This document shows, piece by piece, positions 7,440 to 16,016 of a stretch of DNA of 38,419 bases. The first letter of the stretch is position 1; each line of letters begins with the position of its first letter. Made by a program: the position numbers and the translations under genes. The notes under the pieces were generated by a model. That model was not told where the DNA came from. It did not search any database and saw only the letters and a list, made by a program, of their open reading frames with translations. Origin of the DNA: Bacteroidota bacterium (lineage in GTDB: Bacteria; Bacteroidota; Rhodothermia; Rhodothermales; Bin80); assembly GCA_028873925.1 (NCBI GenBank), contig JAPPNA010000092.1, positions 1 to 38,419 of the forward strand. Direction: 5' to 3'.

Positions 7440-10292
7440 TCAGAACTGCAATCTTACGCCTACATGAACCCGCCGGGGCTCCGAATAGAAGTCGGGCCGC
7501 GTAAAGTAGCCCGCGTCCGCCGAATAAATGGGAGCCGAAAATGTAACGCCGGGCGAGCCGGTGTCTCCGTACACGGCAAGCGCATTGCGGCGGTCCAGCA
7601 CATTGTAAACATGCACAAATACCCGCGGCCGCAATCGCCCCACCTCGAACTCCCTGAAGGCATCCAGATCCACCTGAAACGTGGCTGGCTGCCGGCGCGC
7701 ATTGGTGGGAAACTCAGGCTCCACATCAGGACCGTACAGTGCCGCCTCCTCAAAGCTGGGGGTATACGGAAATCCGGAAGCCCATACCGCCAGGGCCGAA
7801 GCTCCCCATAGGTGTCCGCCCACAAACAGCGATCCCGCCACCTTGTGGCGCTGATCCCATGCCAGCGGCAACAGAGCAAGCCGCGGCTCCTCCTGATTGC
7901 CGGCGGCAAAAAATTCCTCGTCGGGATCCGAATTTGACCCGTCCACCACCTGATAGGTATAGTTAACCTCAAAGCCGTACCCTTGTGCGTACGGGCGCGA
8001 GAGTGAAAGCGTAACACCTCGCGTATTGGCATAGTCGCGATTTGCGTACACCACATAGGTCACACCCGGCAACTCGGTTTCGATCAGTCGGGAGGTGGAG
8101 ACCCAGCTGCGTACATCCCGGTTATAGGCGGTCACATCCACCACGACGGAATTAACGGCCTGTTTGAATCCGATCTCATACATCACGGTGCGCTGGGCAT
8201 CCAGATCAGGATTCCCGAACGGACCGTATCGGCCGGACTGGCGCGGAATCTTGTATCCGAAATTATTGAACAGCCTATTCAGCGTGGGAATCTGCAGAAA
8301 ATGCCCCCACGAAAAATGAATTACGCCTTCTTCGGTTACCGGGTAGGCCACCCCGAGGCGCGGTGAGAACTGGAGCTTACCGCTGGTATCGGTCCACCAG
8401 TAGGCTTCGCGATCCTGCTGAGTCAGTTGATTGTCGCTGCGCTCTTCGTCATCGGTGATGATGCCGTCGCCGTTGGTATCCCTGAACAGGTTGATCTTCT
8501 TGAACGGATTGTAAATATTCGGATCGTCGGGGTCAGCCGGCACCCGGGCGCGGCTGTCAAAGTAGTCCATACGCAGGCCGGCATTGACGATAAAGCTCTC
8601 GTACTCAATCTTATCCTGCAGATACGCGCTGAAGGTGATCGGCTCCACATCGTCAAACCGCCGGTAACTGAAGGACTGTTCTGCGGGAGCTGCCGGCACA
8701 AAGGGTTCAATGACCTGGCCATTGTCCGCAATCGCCGGCACGATACTGTAGTCTTCAAATGACAGCCGGTCCAACCGCCCTTCAAAGCCAGCCTTCATAA
8801 GGTGGTGTCGGGTGACCTGACTGGTAAAGTCGCCCTTTACAAACCAGCTGCGGGTGTTGCGATTGAATCGGCCCAGATCCATGCCTCCGCGCGCAAAGTG
8901 ATTCCCGCCTGACTCCACATCCTCCCAGTTGCCGGGGGCAACCTCCACAGAATCCGGCGGACTGATGGTGAAGTCGTTATAGGCGGGATCATGCAGACTT
9001 GCAAACCGGTGGCGCTCCACAAACTTGTTGAACGTAGCCACATTGAGCGTATAGAAGGTGCGAGAACTGACCAGATGGGTGAACTTGACCTTCAGGTCCA
9101 GTCCGTTGTCAAACACTTTGGGCACACCCCCCGGATTCCAGCGATAATGCAGGTAGCGCCCCCCAAGATCGTTGGCTTCGCTGGATGAGCCGAGGCCGAT
9201 CAGATTGACGAATATATGGTCGGTCAGCTGGACGCGCAGGTTCCCCTGCCAGCTCAGCTTCTGCCATGTGTTCATGGGCACCAGCGTGGAATCGCCTCCG
9301 GTACCATCCACATGATACAGGTTAGCACCGTACAGCCAGCCATCATTTGTGAAGTACCGTGCATTCGCAAAGAAGGTGGCCCGGTTGCGTATGACCGGCC
9401 CCTCAATTGAGGCATTGAGATTGCGGTAATGTGATCCGTTTATCGGCAGATATGAATATACATTCGCCTGATCATACGGGAATCCCTGCGTGAATTCCTC
9501 CTGCCTCGTCCCGCGCAGCAGCTCTGTGCCCCCTTCACCCGGCACAACATAGGACCCCGTATACACCTCGGCAGAGCCGCCCATGCGGTCATTGCGTCCC
9601 TCCTTGGTGACCACATTGATCACGCCGCTCATCGCGTTGCCATATTCCGCATTGAAAGTGCCGCTGATGACCTGCAGCTCTTCAATCCCTTCGTTTTCCA
9701 GTTGAAGTGCCACCGACCCATCGTAGGAATCCGTCACCGGAACGCCATCCACCATGAATACCACCTCGGAACTTCGCCCGCCGCGGATGTGGTAGCCACC
9801 CCGCTCGGTGACTCCGGCCTGAATACCCAGAATCTGACCCAGCTCCTGAACCGGGAGACGTTCAATGGTCTCTGCGGTCACGCGTGCTTCGCTGCTGGTA
9901 AGGTCCTTGCGCACGCGTACGGCTTCCGCCACTACCACGACTTCCTCTCCTTCAATCACTTCCTCCCGCAACTCAAAGTTCACCTCCGTGGTAAGGTCCA
10001 CATTAACACGGACTCCTTCCACCCGCTGGGTAGTGAATCCCACAAATGAGGCCACCAGCGTATAGGTGCCCGGCCGGACTCCGATTACGACATACCGGCC
10101 ATCCACATCGGTGGTGGCTCCCTGTGTGGTACCATCAATGACGACATTCACACCGGGCATAGATTCTCCGGTAGCGGCATCCGTTACCAGACCCGCCAGT
10201 TTACCGGTGGTCTGCGCCTGTGCGGGCGGCACGAGCAGCAAAATCATTAGACCCCTACAAATCCAGGTCCAGTTGCGTGACAGGGTCTTCAT
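7440..10292 (-). CDS. TonB-dependent outer-membrane receptor with carboxypeptidase-like N-terminal domain
   Basis: A 950-aa protein. Residues 1-27 are a signal peptide with a basic start (KTLSRNWTW). Residues 30-108 form a carboxypeptidase-regulatory-like domain (GLVTDAATGESMPGVNV). Residues about 125-235 form the plug, with HIRGGRSSEVVFMVDGVPV and EYGNAMSGVINVVTKEG. The rest is a 22-strand-type barrel ending in RLQF, with the terminal Phe needed for BAM insertion. The receptor would use TonB energy to import a ligand, but neither the substrate nor an adjacent SusD-like partner can be identified. The gene overlaps the upstream parvulin gene by 38 bases. An internal ATG (about 10247) has AGGGG upstream but would remove the basic part of the signal peptide, so the longer start is kept. 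Confidence 0.93.
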   Translation of the reverse strand: MKTLSRNWTWICRGLMILLLVPPAQAQTTGKLAGLVTDAATGESMPGVNVVIDGTTQGATTDVDGRYVVIGVRPGTYTLVASFVGFTTQRVEGVRVNVDLTTEVNFELREEVIEGEEVVVVAEAVRVRKDLTSSEARVTAETIERLPVQELGQILGIQAGVTERGGYHIRGGRSSEVVFMVDGVPVTDSYDGSVALQLENEGIEELQVISGTFNAEYGNAMSGVINVVTKEGRNDRMGGSAEVYTGSYVVPGEGGTELLRGTRQEEFTQGFPYDQANVYSYLPINGSHYRNLNASIEGPVIRNRATFFANARYFTNDGWLYGANLYHVDGTGGDSTLVPMNTWQKLSWQGNLRVQLTDHIFVNLIGLGSSSEANDLGGRYLHYRWNPGGVPKVFDNGLDLKVKFTHLVSSRTFYTLNVATFNKFVERHRFASLHDPAYNDFTISPPDSVEVAPGNWEDVESGGNHFARGGMDLGRFNRNTRSWFVKGDFTSQVTRHHLMKAGFEGRLDRLSFEDYSIVPAIADNGQVIEPFVPAAPAEQSFSYRRFDDVEPITFSAYLQDKIEYESFIVNAGLRMDYFDSRARVPADPDDPNIYNPFKKINLFRDTNGDGIITDDEERSDNQLTQQDREAYWWTDTSGKLQFSPRLGVAYPVTEEGVIHFSWGHFLQIPTLNRLFNNFGYKIPRQSGRYGPFGNPDLDAQRTVMYEIGFKQAVNSVVVDVTAYNRDVRSWVSTSRLIETELPGVTYVVYANRDYANTRGVTLSLSRPYAQGYGFEVNYTYQVVDGSNSDPDEEFFAAGNQEEPRLALLPLAWDQRHKVAGSLFVGGHLWGASALAVWASGFPYTPSFEEAALYGPDVEPEFPTNARRQPATFQVDLDAFREFEVGRLRPRVFVHVYNVLDRRNALAVYGDTGSPGVTFSAPIYSADAGYFTRPDFYSEPRRVHVGVRLQF

Positions 10293-11817
10293 AAATGATC
10301 AGGTGATGGCGTGCAGCCAGACTGTCGTACAGCGCGATCCGCTCTTTGCGCACCCGCTGGTGTCGCAGCATGGTCTCAATCGCGGCGTGCGCCTCTTCCA
10401 GCGTCTGCCGCCGCTCAGGCCGCCTGGGGCCGACCCGCACCGATACGGGACCGCGGGGTGTTTCAATGGGGCGCAAGAGCATACCCTCGGCAGCTTCAAA
10501 TGCCTCATCGGCCCAAGCGCCCAGTTGCGCCCGGTCAAACCAGGCTGCCCGGTGGGCGGATTCGTCGGATGCCGGGACCTGCCAATGCAGCTGCACCTGG
10601 GCAGGCCACATGAATTCTGATGCGGGCGCGTCCCTGTAGTATTCCTTGATGTCGTGCTCTGCAATGTCTACGTCCAGCATCCGGCGCTTGTGGTCCACAA
10701 TATAGGCATCCAGCGCTTCGCGCAGTCGGTCCTGGTACTCCGGCTCATGCTTTAGACTCCGGGCAGCCTCCAGTATAATGGCACCCGCCACGAGCCCGCA
10801 CACAAACTCTTTCAGATCCTCAGCCGTACGTACCTGCCCCCGCTGCCGGTCACTGGTAAACCGTGCCTGTTCTCTGAAGTCACCAACTGTCCAGGCCATT
10901 GGCGGATGGGCTGCCTCCAAAAGCACAGCCTCCCACAACTGGTCAGATTCCGAAGCGGCACCGTGAAGGATACGATCAAGCAGGTTGTGCACGGTAATTT
11001 CATGGAACACGATCCCGGCATCATCCACCAGATCCAACAAATAGTCCCGGCGCGCCGCCTTGCGCTTGCGGTCCTTAACGTAGGCCTCATACAGCGGCCG
11101 TTTGGCCGCATAGTCTGATTCGATAAGCAGCGGGTGGGAAAACCGGTCATCCACGCGGATGATCGAATAGCCTTGGGCGGTCCGGACCGGATGCGAGTAC
11201 GTCCCGACCGGCAGTGTGAAGGCCGTCTCTTCAAAGCCGGGGTCTGTTTCGTCAAACGAAAACGGCGGCAACTGTCCGCCGGACTGCTGCAGCTTGGGAT
11301 CCCTGAATACCTGGCGGGCCAGGCTGTCCCAATCCGCCCCGGAGGTGAGCTCGGCATAGAGCTTCTCTGCCTCCGACTTCGTGCGCGCGTAGAGGTGACT
11401 GGCGGTTACCTGTGTTTGGGCGCGCATGAAGGCCTGCCGTGCCTCGGCATCTGACACGCTGATCGTATCGAGCACATTGCGCTCCGCATAGAACTCAATA
11501 AGCAGTTTGCGGCTCAGGCGTTCCCTGCGGTCCTGATAATGCGGCTCATCTTCTATGCCACCACTGCGTGCCTCCTGGATCAGCAGCCGGGTAGCCGCCA
11601 GATCCTTGATAAAGGCGACGCGCCGCTGCGATGCATCCGGTACACCGGCAGTCAGCAGCCACTGGGTATACGCCTGGCGGAAGTCAGCTTCGGTGATGCG
11701 CAGCTGATCCGCCGAGGCCAGCACCGGATCTTTGGGCCACTTAGCAATGACCAACAGCCCCAGCAGCACAACCGGCAGGCTGATGGCGATCAGATGATGT
11801 CTTGAAGGGCTTTGCAC
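10255..11817 (-). CDS. SurA/PpiD-like periplasmic peptidyl-prolyl isomerase (parvulin)
   Basis: A 520-aa protein anchored by one N-terminal membrane segment (about 8-25, LIAISLPVVLLGLLVIA). Residues 35-120 resemble a SurA N-terminal chaperone region. Residues about 134-225 are a rotamase (PpiC) domain with ASHLYARTKSEAEKLYAEL, GGQLPPFS and a closing AQGYSIIRVDDR. The remaining 290 residues are helical and charged, without a clear second rotamase domain. Such proteins help fold outer-membrane proteins as they cross the periplasm. As first gene of the operon it precedes a receptor, a barrel and two exported proteins, which suggests a dedicated folding helper. The start codon is GTG; no in-frame ATG lies nearby. 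Confidence 0.85.
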   Translation of the reverse strand: MQSPSRHHLIAISLPVVLLGLLVIAKWPKDPVLASADQLRITEADFRQAYTQWLLTAGVPDASQRRVAFIKDLAATRLLIQEARSGGIEDEPHYQDRRERLSRKLLIEFYAERNVLDTISVSDAEARQAFMRAQTQVTASHLYARTKSEAEKLYAELTSGADWDSLARQVFRDPKLQQSGGQLPPFSFDETDPGFEETAFTLPVGTYSHPVRTAQGYSIIRVDDRFSHPLLIESDYAAKRPLYEAYVKDRKRKAARRDYLLDLVDDAGIVFHEITVHNLLDRILHGAASESDQLWEAVLLEAAHPPMAWTVGDFREQARFTSDRQRGQVRTAEDLKEFVCGLVAGAIILEAARSLKHEPEYQDRLREALDAYIVDHKRRMLDVDIAEHDIKEYYRDAPASEFMWPAQVQLHWQVPASDESAHRAAWFDRAQLGAWADEAFEAAEGMLLRPIETPRGPVSVRVGPRRPERRQTLEEAHAAIETMLRHQRVRKERIALYDSLAARHHLIIYEDPVTQLDLDL

Positions 11818-11944
11818 GGCTCCGGCTGACTTGCTGCGCGAAAATACGACGTTGGCGGGACTTTTTGGCGGTCCGGTTCACCTGAATTGAATACATATCT
11901 GCTCTTACCCGTACAACTATGCTGAGAAACACATACTGATTCAG
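11818..11944. promoter_or_regulatory. Divergent promoter region between the envelope operon and ispG
   Basis: These 127 bases separate the GTG start of the minus-strand operon from the ATG of ispG, so promoters for both must lie here or inside the genes. The stretch around 11888-11905 is the most AT-rich part (TTGAATACATAT). No confident -35/-10 pair or Bacteroidota-type TAnnTTTG box can be named. Confidence 0.4.
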
Positions 11945-13036
11945 ATGCAGCGACCCCGAAGATTGTCCAGGACCGTGCAGGTCGGACCGATACAGATCGG
12001 CGGAGGTGCCCCCATCTCCGTACAGTCCATGACGGTCAACAAGACCTGGAAGGTTGACACCACCCTGGCGGAGATCCGTCAACTGGCTGAGGCGGGTGCC
12101 GACATAGTGCGGGTGGCGGTGCCGCGCCCGGAGGATGCGGCTGCCCTCCGCGATATCGTTCAGGGTGCCGCCCCTACCCCGATTGTGGCCGATATTCACT
12201 TCAATCACACCTATGCGTTGAAGGCGATTGAGGCTGGGGTGGCGAAGGTTCGGATTAATCCCGGCAATATCGGTAAAGAGGAATGGGAGCGTGAGGTGCT
12301 CCTGGCGGCGAAAGAGGCTGGCACTCCCATCCGGATCGGCGTAAATGCCGGCTCCCTGGAGCGTGATCTGTTGGACAAGTATGGCTATCCCCAGCCCGAA
12401 GCTCTGTTGGAGAGTGCGCTGCGGCATGTGGACATCTGCGCCAAACACGGTTTTGAGGACCTGGTGATTTCGGTCAAGCATTCGGATGTCTTCTTTATGA
12501 TCCAGTCCTACCGGCTGGTGGCTGAGCGTACGGAGTTTCCGCTGCATCTCGGTGTAACTGAGTCCGGCTCCCTGCATTCAGGTACGATAAAGAGCGCTAT
12601 TGGTATCGGATCTTTACTGGCAGACGGGATTGGCGACACGATCCGCGTATCGTTGGCTACCGACAGTGTCAGGGAGGTGGAGGCCGGTCACAGGATCCTT
12701 AAATCATTGCGCCTGGGCCGACCGGGGGTCAATGTGATTGCCTGTCCGACCTGCGGCCGGCTGAACGGGGATCTGTTTGCCATTGTCAATGATGTGGAGG
12801 AGGCGGTCAGTGCCCGCAAGTTTGACAAGGATCTTACGGTTGCGCTGATGGGTTGTGCGGTGAACGGTCCGGGGGAGGCGCAGGGGGCGGACCTGGGTAT
12901 TTCGCTGGGGCGCGGGCGTGCGCATTTGTTCAAACGCGGCAAAGTTGTCGGCACCGTACCTGAATCGGACATTGTCCAGACCGTCCTGGACGCGATTGAA
13001 TCCTGGGACGCAAGCGCTGTCGACCACCCAGCATGA
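11945..13036 (+). CDS. ispG: 4-hydroxy-3-methylbut-2-enyl diphosphate synthase IspG (compact form)
   Basis: A 363-aa enzyme of the MEP pathway. It converts 2-C-methylerythritol 2,4-cyclodiphosphate to HMBPP using a [4Fe-4S] cluster and a flavodoxin or ferredoxin donor in the cytoplasm. Visible landmarks are the barrel start VQSMT, PIVADIHFN, RINPGNIG, RIGVNAGSL, the cluster ligands Cys267 and Cys270 (CPTCGR), Cys303 (MGCAVNGPGEA) and Glu311. The length fits the compact bacterial form. Many Bacteroidota carry a longer IspG with an extra central domain, which is absent here. The gene stands alone, divergent from the envelope operon and convergent with the toxin-antitoxin-like pair. ispE of the same pathway lies about 10 kb away on the other strand. 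Confidence 0.97.
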   Translation: MQRPRRLSRTVQVGPIQIGGGAPISVQSMTVNKTWKVDTTLAEIRQLAEAGADIVRVAVPRPEDAAALRDIVQGAAPTPIVADIHFNHTYALKAIEAGVAKVRINPGNIGKEEWEREVLLAAKEAGTPIRIGVNAGSLERDLLDKYGYPQPEALLESALRHVDICAKHGFEDLVISVKHSDVFFMIQSYRLVAERTEFPLHLGVTESGSLHSGTIKSAIGIGSLLADGIGDTIRVSLATDSVREVEAGHRILKSLRLGRPGVNVIACPTCGRLNGDLFAIVNDVEEAVSARKFDKDLTVALMGCAVNGPGEAQGADLGISLGRGRAHLFKRGKVVGTVPESDIVQTVLDAIESWDASAVDHPA

Positions 13037-13087
13037 TGCGGAAAATTGGCCAGCGCAATGTTAAGTGTGCTGTGAACTGCTATAGGG

Positions 13088-13618
13088 TTAGTCCGTGGAG
13101 CTTGGAAACAACCCAGACTCGGGGGCATCCTTCTCCCAATCTGTGGTAAATTCAAGTTTTCTGACGAATTCATTGGTCGTCATGCAGGATACCCCCAATT
13201 CCCTGCAAACATCAGGTATTTTGCGATTCGCTCGAGTAGCCGATGGCCGCGAATTCTCCTCAGTTACCACGCAACGGTTCCGTCTACCCTCACAAGCAGC
13301 GGCGATCAAGAGCGCGTCGCCACCGATTTTTGCCAGTTCGACTTCTGACAGGTTAGCTCCATATCCGTTCTCCATCACATGTCGAACGGATTCAGTCCGA
13401 ACTTCGGATGCCAACTGAAGAGCATTTCGGTTGGTACTGAGCCATTCCTTGAACTGCGAATCAATTGGCGCGATCTCCTTAATGATTTCTTTAGGAATCT
13501 TGCATATACCACTCGATGCCTGAAACTGCAACCACGACCAATACTCTGGCACAATACTGATGCCGTATAGCCCGTCCTGAGCGGTGATTATAGAGCTAGC
13601 GTCAAGCAAATAGAGCAC
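13088..13618 (-). CDS. DUF4411 PIN-like protein, probable toxin of a toxin-antitoxin pair
   Basis: A 176-aa cytoplasmic protein. It opens with MLYLLDASSIITA, the first PIN-type acidic residue being Asp6. A central acidic residue sits in GGDALLIAAA (Asp101), and VVTEEN (Glu120/Glu121) follows, then PDVCRELGVSCMTTNEF near the end, the layout of DUF4411 proteins. PIN-fold proteins are usually Mg-dependent ribonucleases, so a translation-inhibiting RNase is likely; activity is inferred. The GTG start lies 6 bases after the stop of the XRE/ImmA gene, with AAGG about 8 bases upstream, so the two are co-transcribed. The gene looks poorer in G+C than the neighbouring housekeeping genes, compatible with horizontal gain. 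Confidence 0.85.
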   Translation of the reverse strand: MLYLLDASSIITAQDGLYGISIVPEYWSWLQFQASSGICKIPKEIIKEIAPIDSQFKEWLSTNRNALQLASEVRTESVRHVMENGYGANLSEVELAKIGGDALLIAAACEGRRNRCVVTEENSRPSATRANRKIPDVCRELGVSCMTTNEFVRKLEFTTDWEKDAPESGLFPSSTD

Positions 13619-13624
13619 GAGGGG

Positions 13625-14875
13625 CTACCTTACTGTGTCGGATCGCTTCAATAACTCTGCCACCTGCCCAGGTTTGACGGATAGAATCACGGCGGCCTTG
13701 GTCACGGCTAGATGATGAGACTGCATCATACGCCGCGCGAACTGCAGCGTACCTTCGCCCAAATGGCTGCGCCTAACCTGGTAAAATGAAGGGCCTCCTT
13801 TCCGGGCCCTACGTTGATCGCGCTCCCGCTGTCTGGATTCTTCCCACATCCGCCGAAAATGGGCCATTAACTGCGCATGAACTCCCTCCTCAATCAGTCC
13901 CTCCTGATGGAGTCGGACCGCAACCATAGCGTGACTTAAGTTGCGTCGGCGAGCTATGCTGGATACGAATTCCTGCAGCTCAGCCATACTTCGGTCAGGG
14001 GAATTCCACAATTCCCTGAGCGAGTCGGATGGGAGCAGCCACTCCCCGGCAACCCTGTTGCAGAAGCTCTCAACAGGGCTTGAAGGCTCAGAATCACTCA
14101 CCCCGGACTGATCCAGGTGTAGGTGGACGACTTCATGCAGAATTGAAAAAGACCGCGCAGGAGCGCTGTCATGGCTGTTTATGACCATGTAGGGGGCGAT
14201 GGTATCCGCGATGACAAACGCGCGAAAAAGGTCTGTAGAAAGCGCGCTGTGATGGCTCCCAAGATCGCCCTTCAAGGTTACAAATACCCCGGCCCGTTCA
14301 CAGGCGGAGCGAAGCAGCTTGAATGCAGATTTGGGGCCGGGCTGCTCCCGGAATTGCTCGCGCGTACACCCAGCACCCAAGACACTGTCAAGACCCATGA
14401 GCGCGTCACGCAGCAGTCGATGGCGCTCTTGCGAAGACAGAGTCTTGATCGCTCGGCCCATCCGGCCGGATTCATTCGGCAGATCCCAGGAACGCCGGAG
14501 AGAACCCACAAACTCAATTGGGTTGTACTCCTCTTCAAGCTCCATTGTTGCCCTTATGAGTTCCTGGCTGGCCTTAGCATTGCGGAGCAGCGCCTCAAGC
14601 AGGACGCGTTGCTCAGGATCAAATTCGGTAGTCCTGCCGCGGAAATCCGCCCCATAATCTGACTTCCGAGGAATATCGGCCAGATAAAACGTTAGCACCG
14701 GGCGCCGATAGGCCTTAGCAAAGTTATGCAAGTCCGAATGGCTTGGATGCGCATTACCACGCTCCATCTGCGCGAGGCGGTCCTGATCGATCCTGATCTT
14801 AGCCGCCGCTTCGTGCAGCTCCAAGCCAGCCTCCCGGCGCGCCCAGACCAGAATTTCGGGGTTAATGCCTGTCAT
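13625..14875 (-). CDS. XRE-family regulator fused to ImmA/IrrE-type zinc metallopeptidase domain
   Basis: A 416-aa protein. Residues about 7-62 are a Cro/C1-type helix-turn-helix (WARREAGLELHEAAAKI, LAQMERG). Residues about 190-290 are an ImmA/IrrE (DUF955) metallopeptidase domain with HEVVH (about 247-251) and a downstream helix ESFCNRVAGEWLLP that should supply further zinc contacts. The last 120 residues are basic and resemble the tail found in phage-type XRE-COG2856 proteins. The pair with the downstream DUF4411 gene matches predicted toxin-antitoxin loci in which this protein is the antitoxin and autorepressor. It may instead be cleaved or cleave a partner on stress, as ImmA does. An in-frame TTG at 14878 precedes the ATG used here. 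Confidence 0.87.
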   Translation of the reverse strand: MTGINPEILVWARREAGLELHEAAAKIRIDQDRLAQMERGNAHPSHSDLHNFAKAYRRPVLTFYLADIPRKSDYGADFRGRTTEFDPEQRVLLEALLRNAKASQELIRATMELEEEYNPIEFVGSLRRSWDLPNESGRMGRAIKTLSSQERHRLLRDALMGLDSVLGAGCTREQFREQPGPKSAFKLLRSACERAGVFVTLKGDLGSHHSALSTDLFRAFVIADTIAPYMVINSHDSAPARSFSILHEVVHLHLDQSGVSDSEPSSPVESFCNRVAGEWLLPSDSLRELWNSPDRSMAELQEFVSSIARRRNLSHAMVAVRLHQEGLIEEGVHAQLMAHFRRMWEESRQRERDQRRARKGGPSFYQVRRSHLGEGTLQFARRMMQSHHLAVTKAAVILSVKPGQVAELLKRSDTVR

Positions 14876-15176
14876 CAACCCAGCATCTTCCGGCCACGGC
14901 CATCCACAGGCCCAAGGAAATCGGATGGCGGCTCAGCGTTACAGAAGACTTCCCGCATCCACAACCTGATGCCGCTAATCCGGTGCTGCATCACACAGCG
15001 GAGAGCGCCCGTAGAGACTCCTGCAAATTTCATTATCTGACCCTCACAGGTGGATTCGTCATGATGTGGATACCTCCTGAGTCAATTCGGTCGGTCGGGT
15101 CCATCAATCTATCTCATTCGGATCATTGGAGCCCGGAATCCGCCTGGCCCTGTGCCCACTACCGCGGCAGGCACCG
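14876..15176. other. Intergenic region upstream of the XRE/ImmA gene
   Basis: About 300 bases between the start of the XRE/ImmA gene and the stop of the pseudo-rhomboid gene, both on the minus strand. It should hold the promoter and probable autoregulatory operator of the toxin-antitoxin-like pair, but I could not identify a clear palindrome. Plus-strand frames crossing it have no recognisable domain. Confidence 0.4.
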
Positions 15177-15983
15177 CTACTGGCGGCTGGCATCTTCCAA
15201 TACTTTGCGCTCAGCACCGGTCAGTGCATCCATGCCCTCCGCATTGATCTTGTCCAGGATCCGGTCCACCTCGTCCAGATGGGTGTCGGGCGCGGCTGTG
15301 GGCCTGCGCTCTTCAGCATGGCGCAAGGCGCGCGGCCGCCCGGATGAACCCAGCAGCCGGTCTGCCCAGGTATGCAGATCCGCACCCCGCTGGTCAAGCC
15401 ATACAAACAGCCAGGCACCCGCCGCACCGCCGACACTGACCAGACCGGATGCCGGACGCAACAGCTCCAACACCACCAGCGCCGCGACCACATACCACAG
15501 TCGGACCGAGCCGACCAGAAAAAGCCGGATTCGCCGATCCGGGAACCACAGACACACCGCAACCATCACCCCGATGACACCGGCCCATATGCCCGTAAAG
15601 ACAAACATCTCCAGACCCAGCACCGGAGCAGCCAGTGCAGCCAGCAGACCGCCGACAACCACCACAAAGCCCCAGAGAGACAGCATCAGTCCCGGCCCGC
15701 GCAAGTCCTCCAGATCTCTCCCAATCCAATACAACCAGAACAAACCGAACGCCAGATGAATCAGCCCGCCGAACGACGCGGGATGGATCAGACTGTAGGT
15801 GGCCAGCTGCCAGGGCTTCTGCCACCACAGCATGCTGAGCACAAATTGGGAATCAAGCAGCTCCGCGGTCAACGGAATCCGCCACAAAACCGCGAATCCG
15901 GCCAGAAACGCGGCACCGTAGACAACCAGCAACCCCCGTGTAACCCGGGACAGGGACAAATACCAGACCTGGAACTCACTCAC
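15177..15983 (-). CDS. Catalytically dead rhomboid-family membrane protein with DUF6576-like tail
   Basis: A 268-aa protein with about six membrane helices in residues 15-195 and a soluble tail. The fold follows rhomboid proteases (WQLATYSLIHP in the first part). The catalytic Ser motif GxSG is replaced by TGIWAG (about 130-135), and the His of the HLGG motif is replaced (VSVGGAAGAWL, about 182-192). It therefore should not cleave substrates. The tail (about 232-268) has VDRILDKINAEGMDALTGAERKV broken into two helices, as in DUF6576 domains of Bacteroidota rhomboids. It starts with GTG 33 bases after the active rhomboid gene, so the two are one transcript. A role in substrate binding or regulation of its partner is an inference. 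Confidence 0.85.
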   Translation of the reverse strand: MSEFQVWYLSLSRVTRGLLVVYGAAFLAGFAVLWRIPLTAELLDSQFVLSMLWWQKPWQLATYSLIHPASFGGLIHLAFGLFWLYWIGRDLEDLRGPGLMLSLWGFVVVVGGLLAALAAPVLGLEMFVFTGIWAGVIGVMVAVCLWFPDRRIRLFLVGSVRLWYVVAALVVLELLRPASGLVSVGGAAGAWLFVWLDQRGADLHTWADRLLGSSGRPRALRHAEERRPTAAPDTHLDEVDRILDKINAEGMDALTGAERKVLEDASRQ

Positions 15984-16016
15984 CAGCCCAAAACAGCTTC
16001 CTGTATTGCCGAATCG

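Noticed and set aside
11741-12577. Minus-strand frame of 278 aa opposite ispG
   Set aside because: ispG is certain from its motifs; this frame has no recognisable domain.
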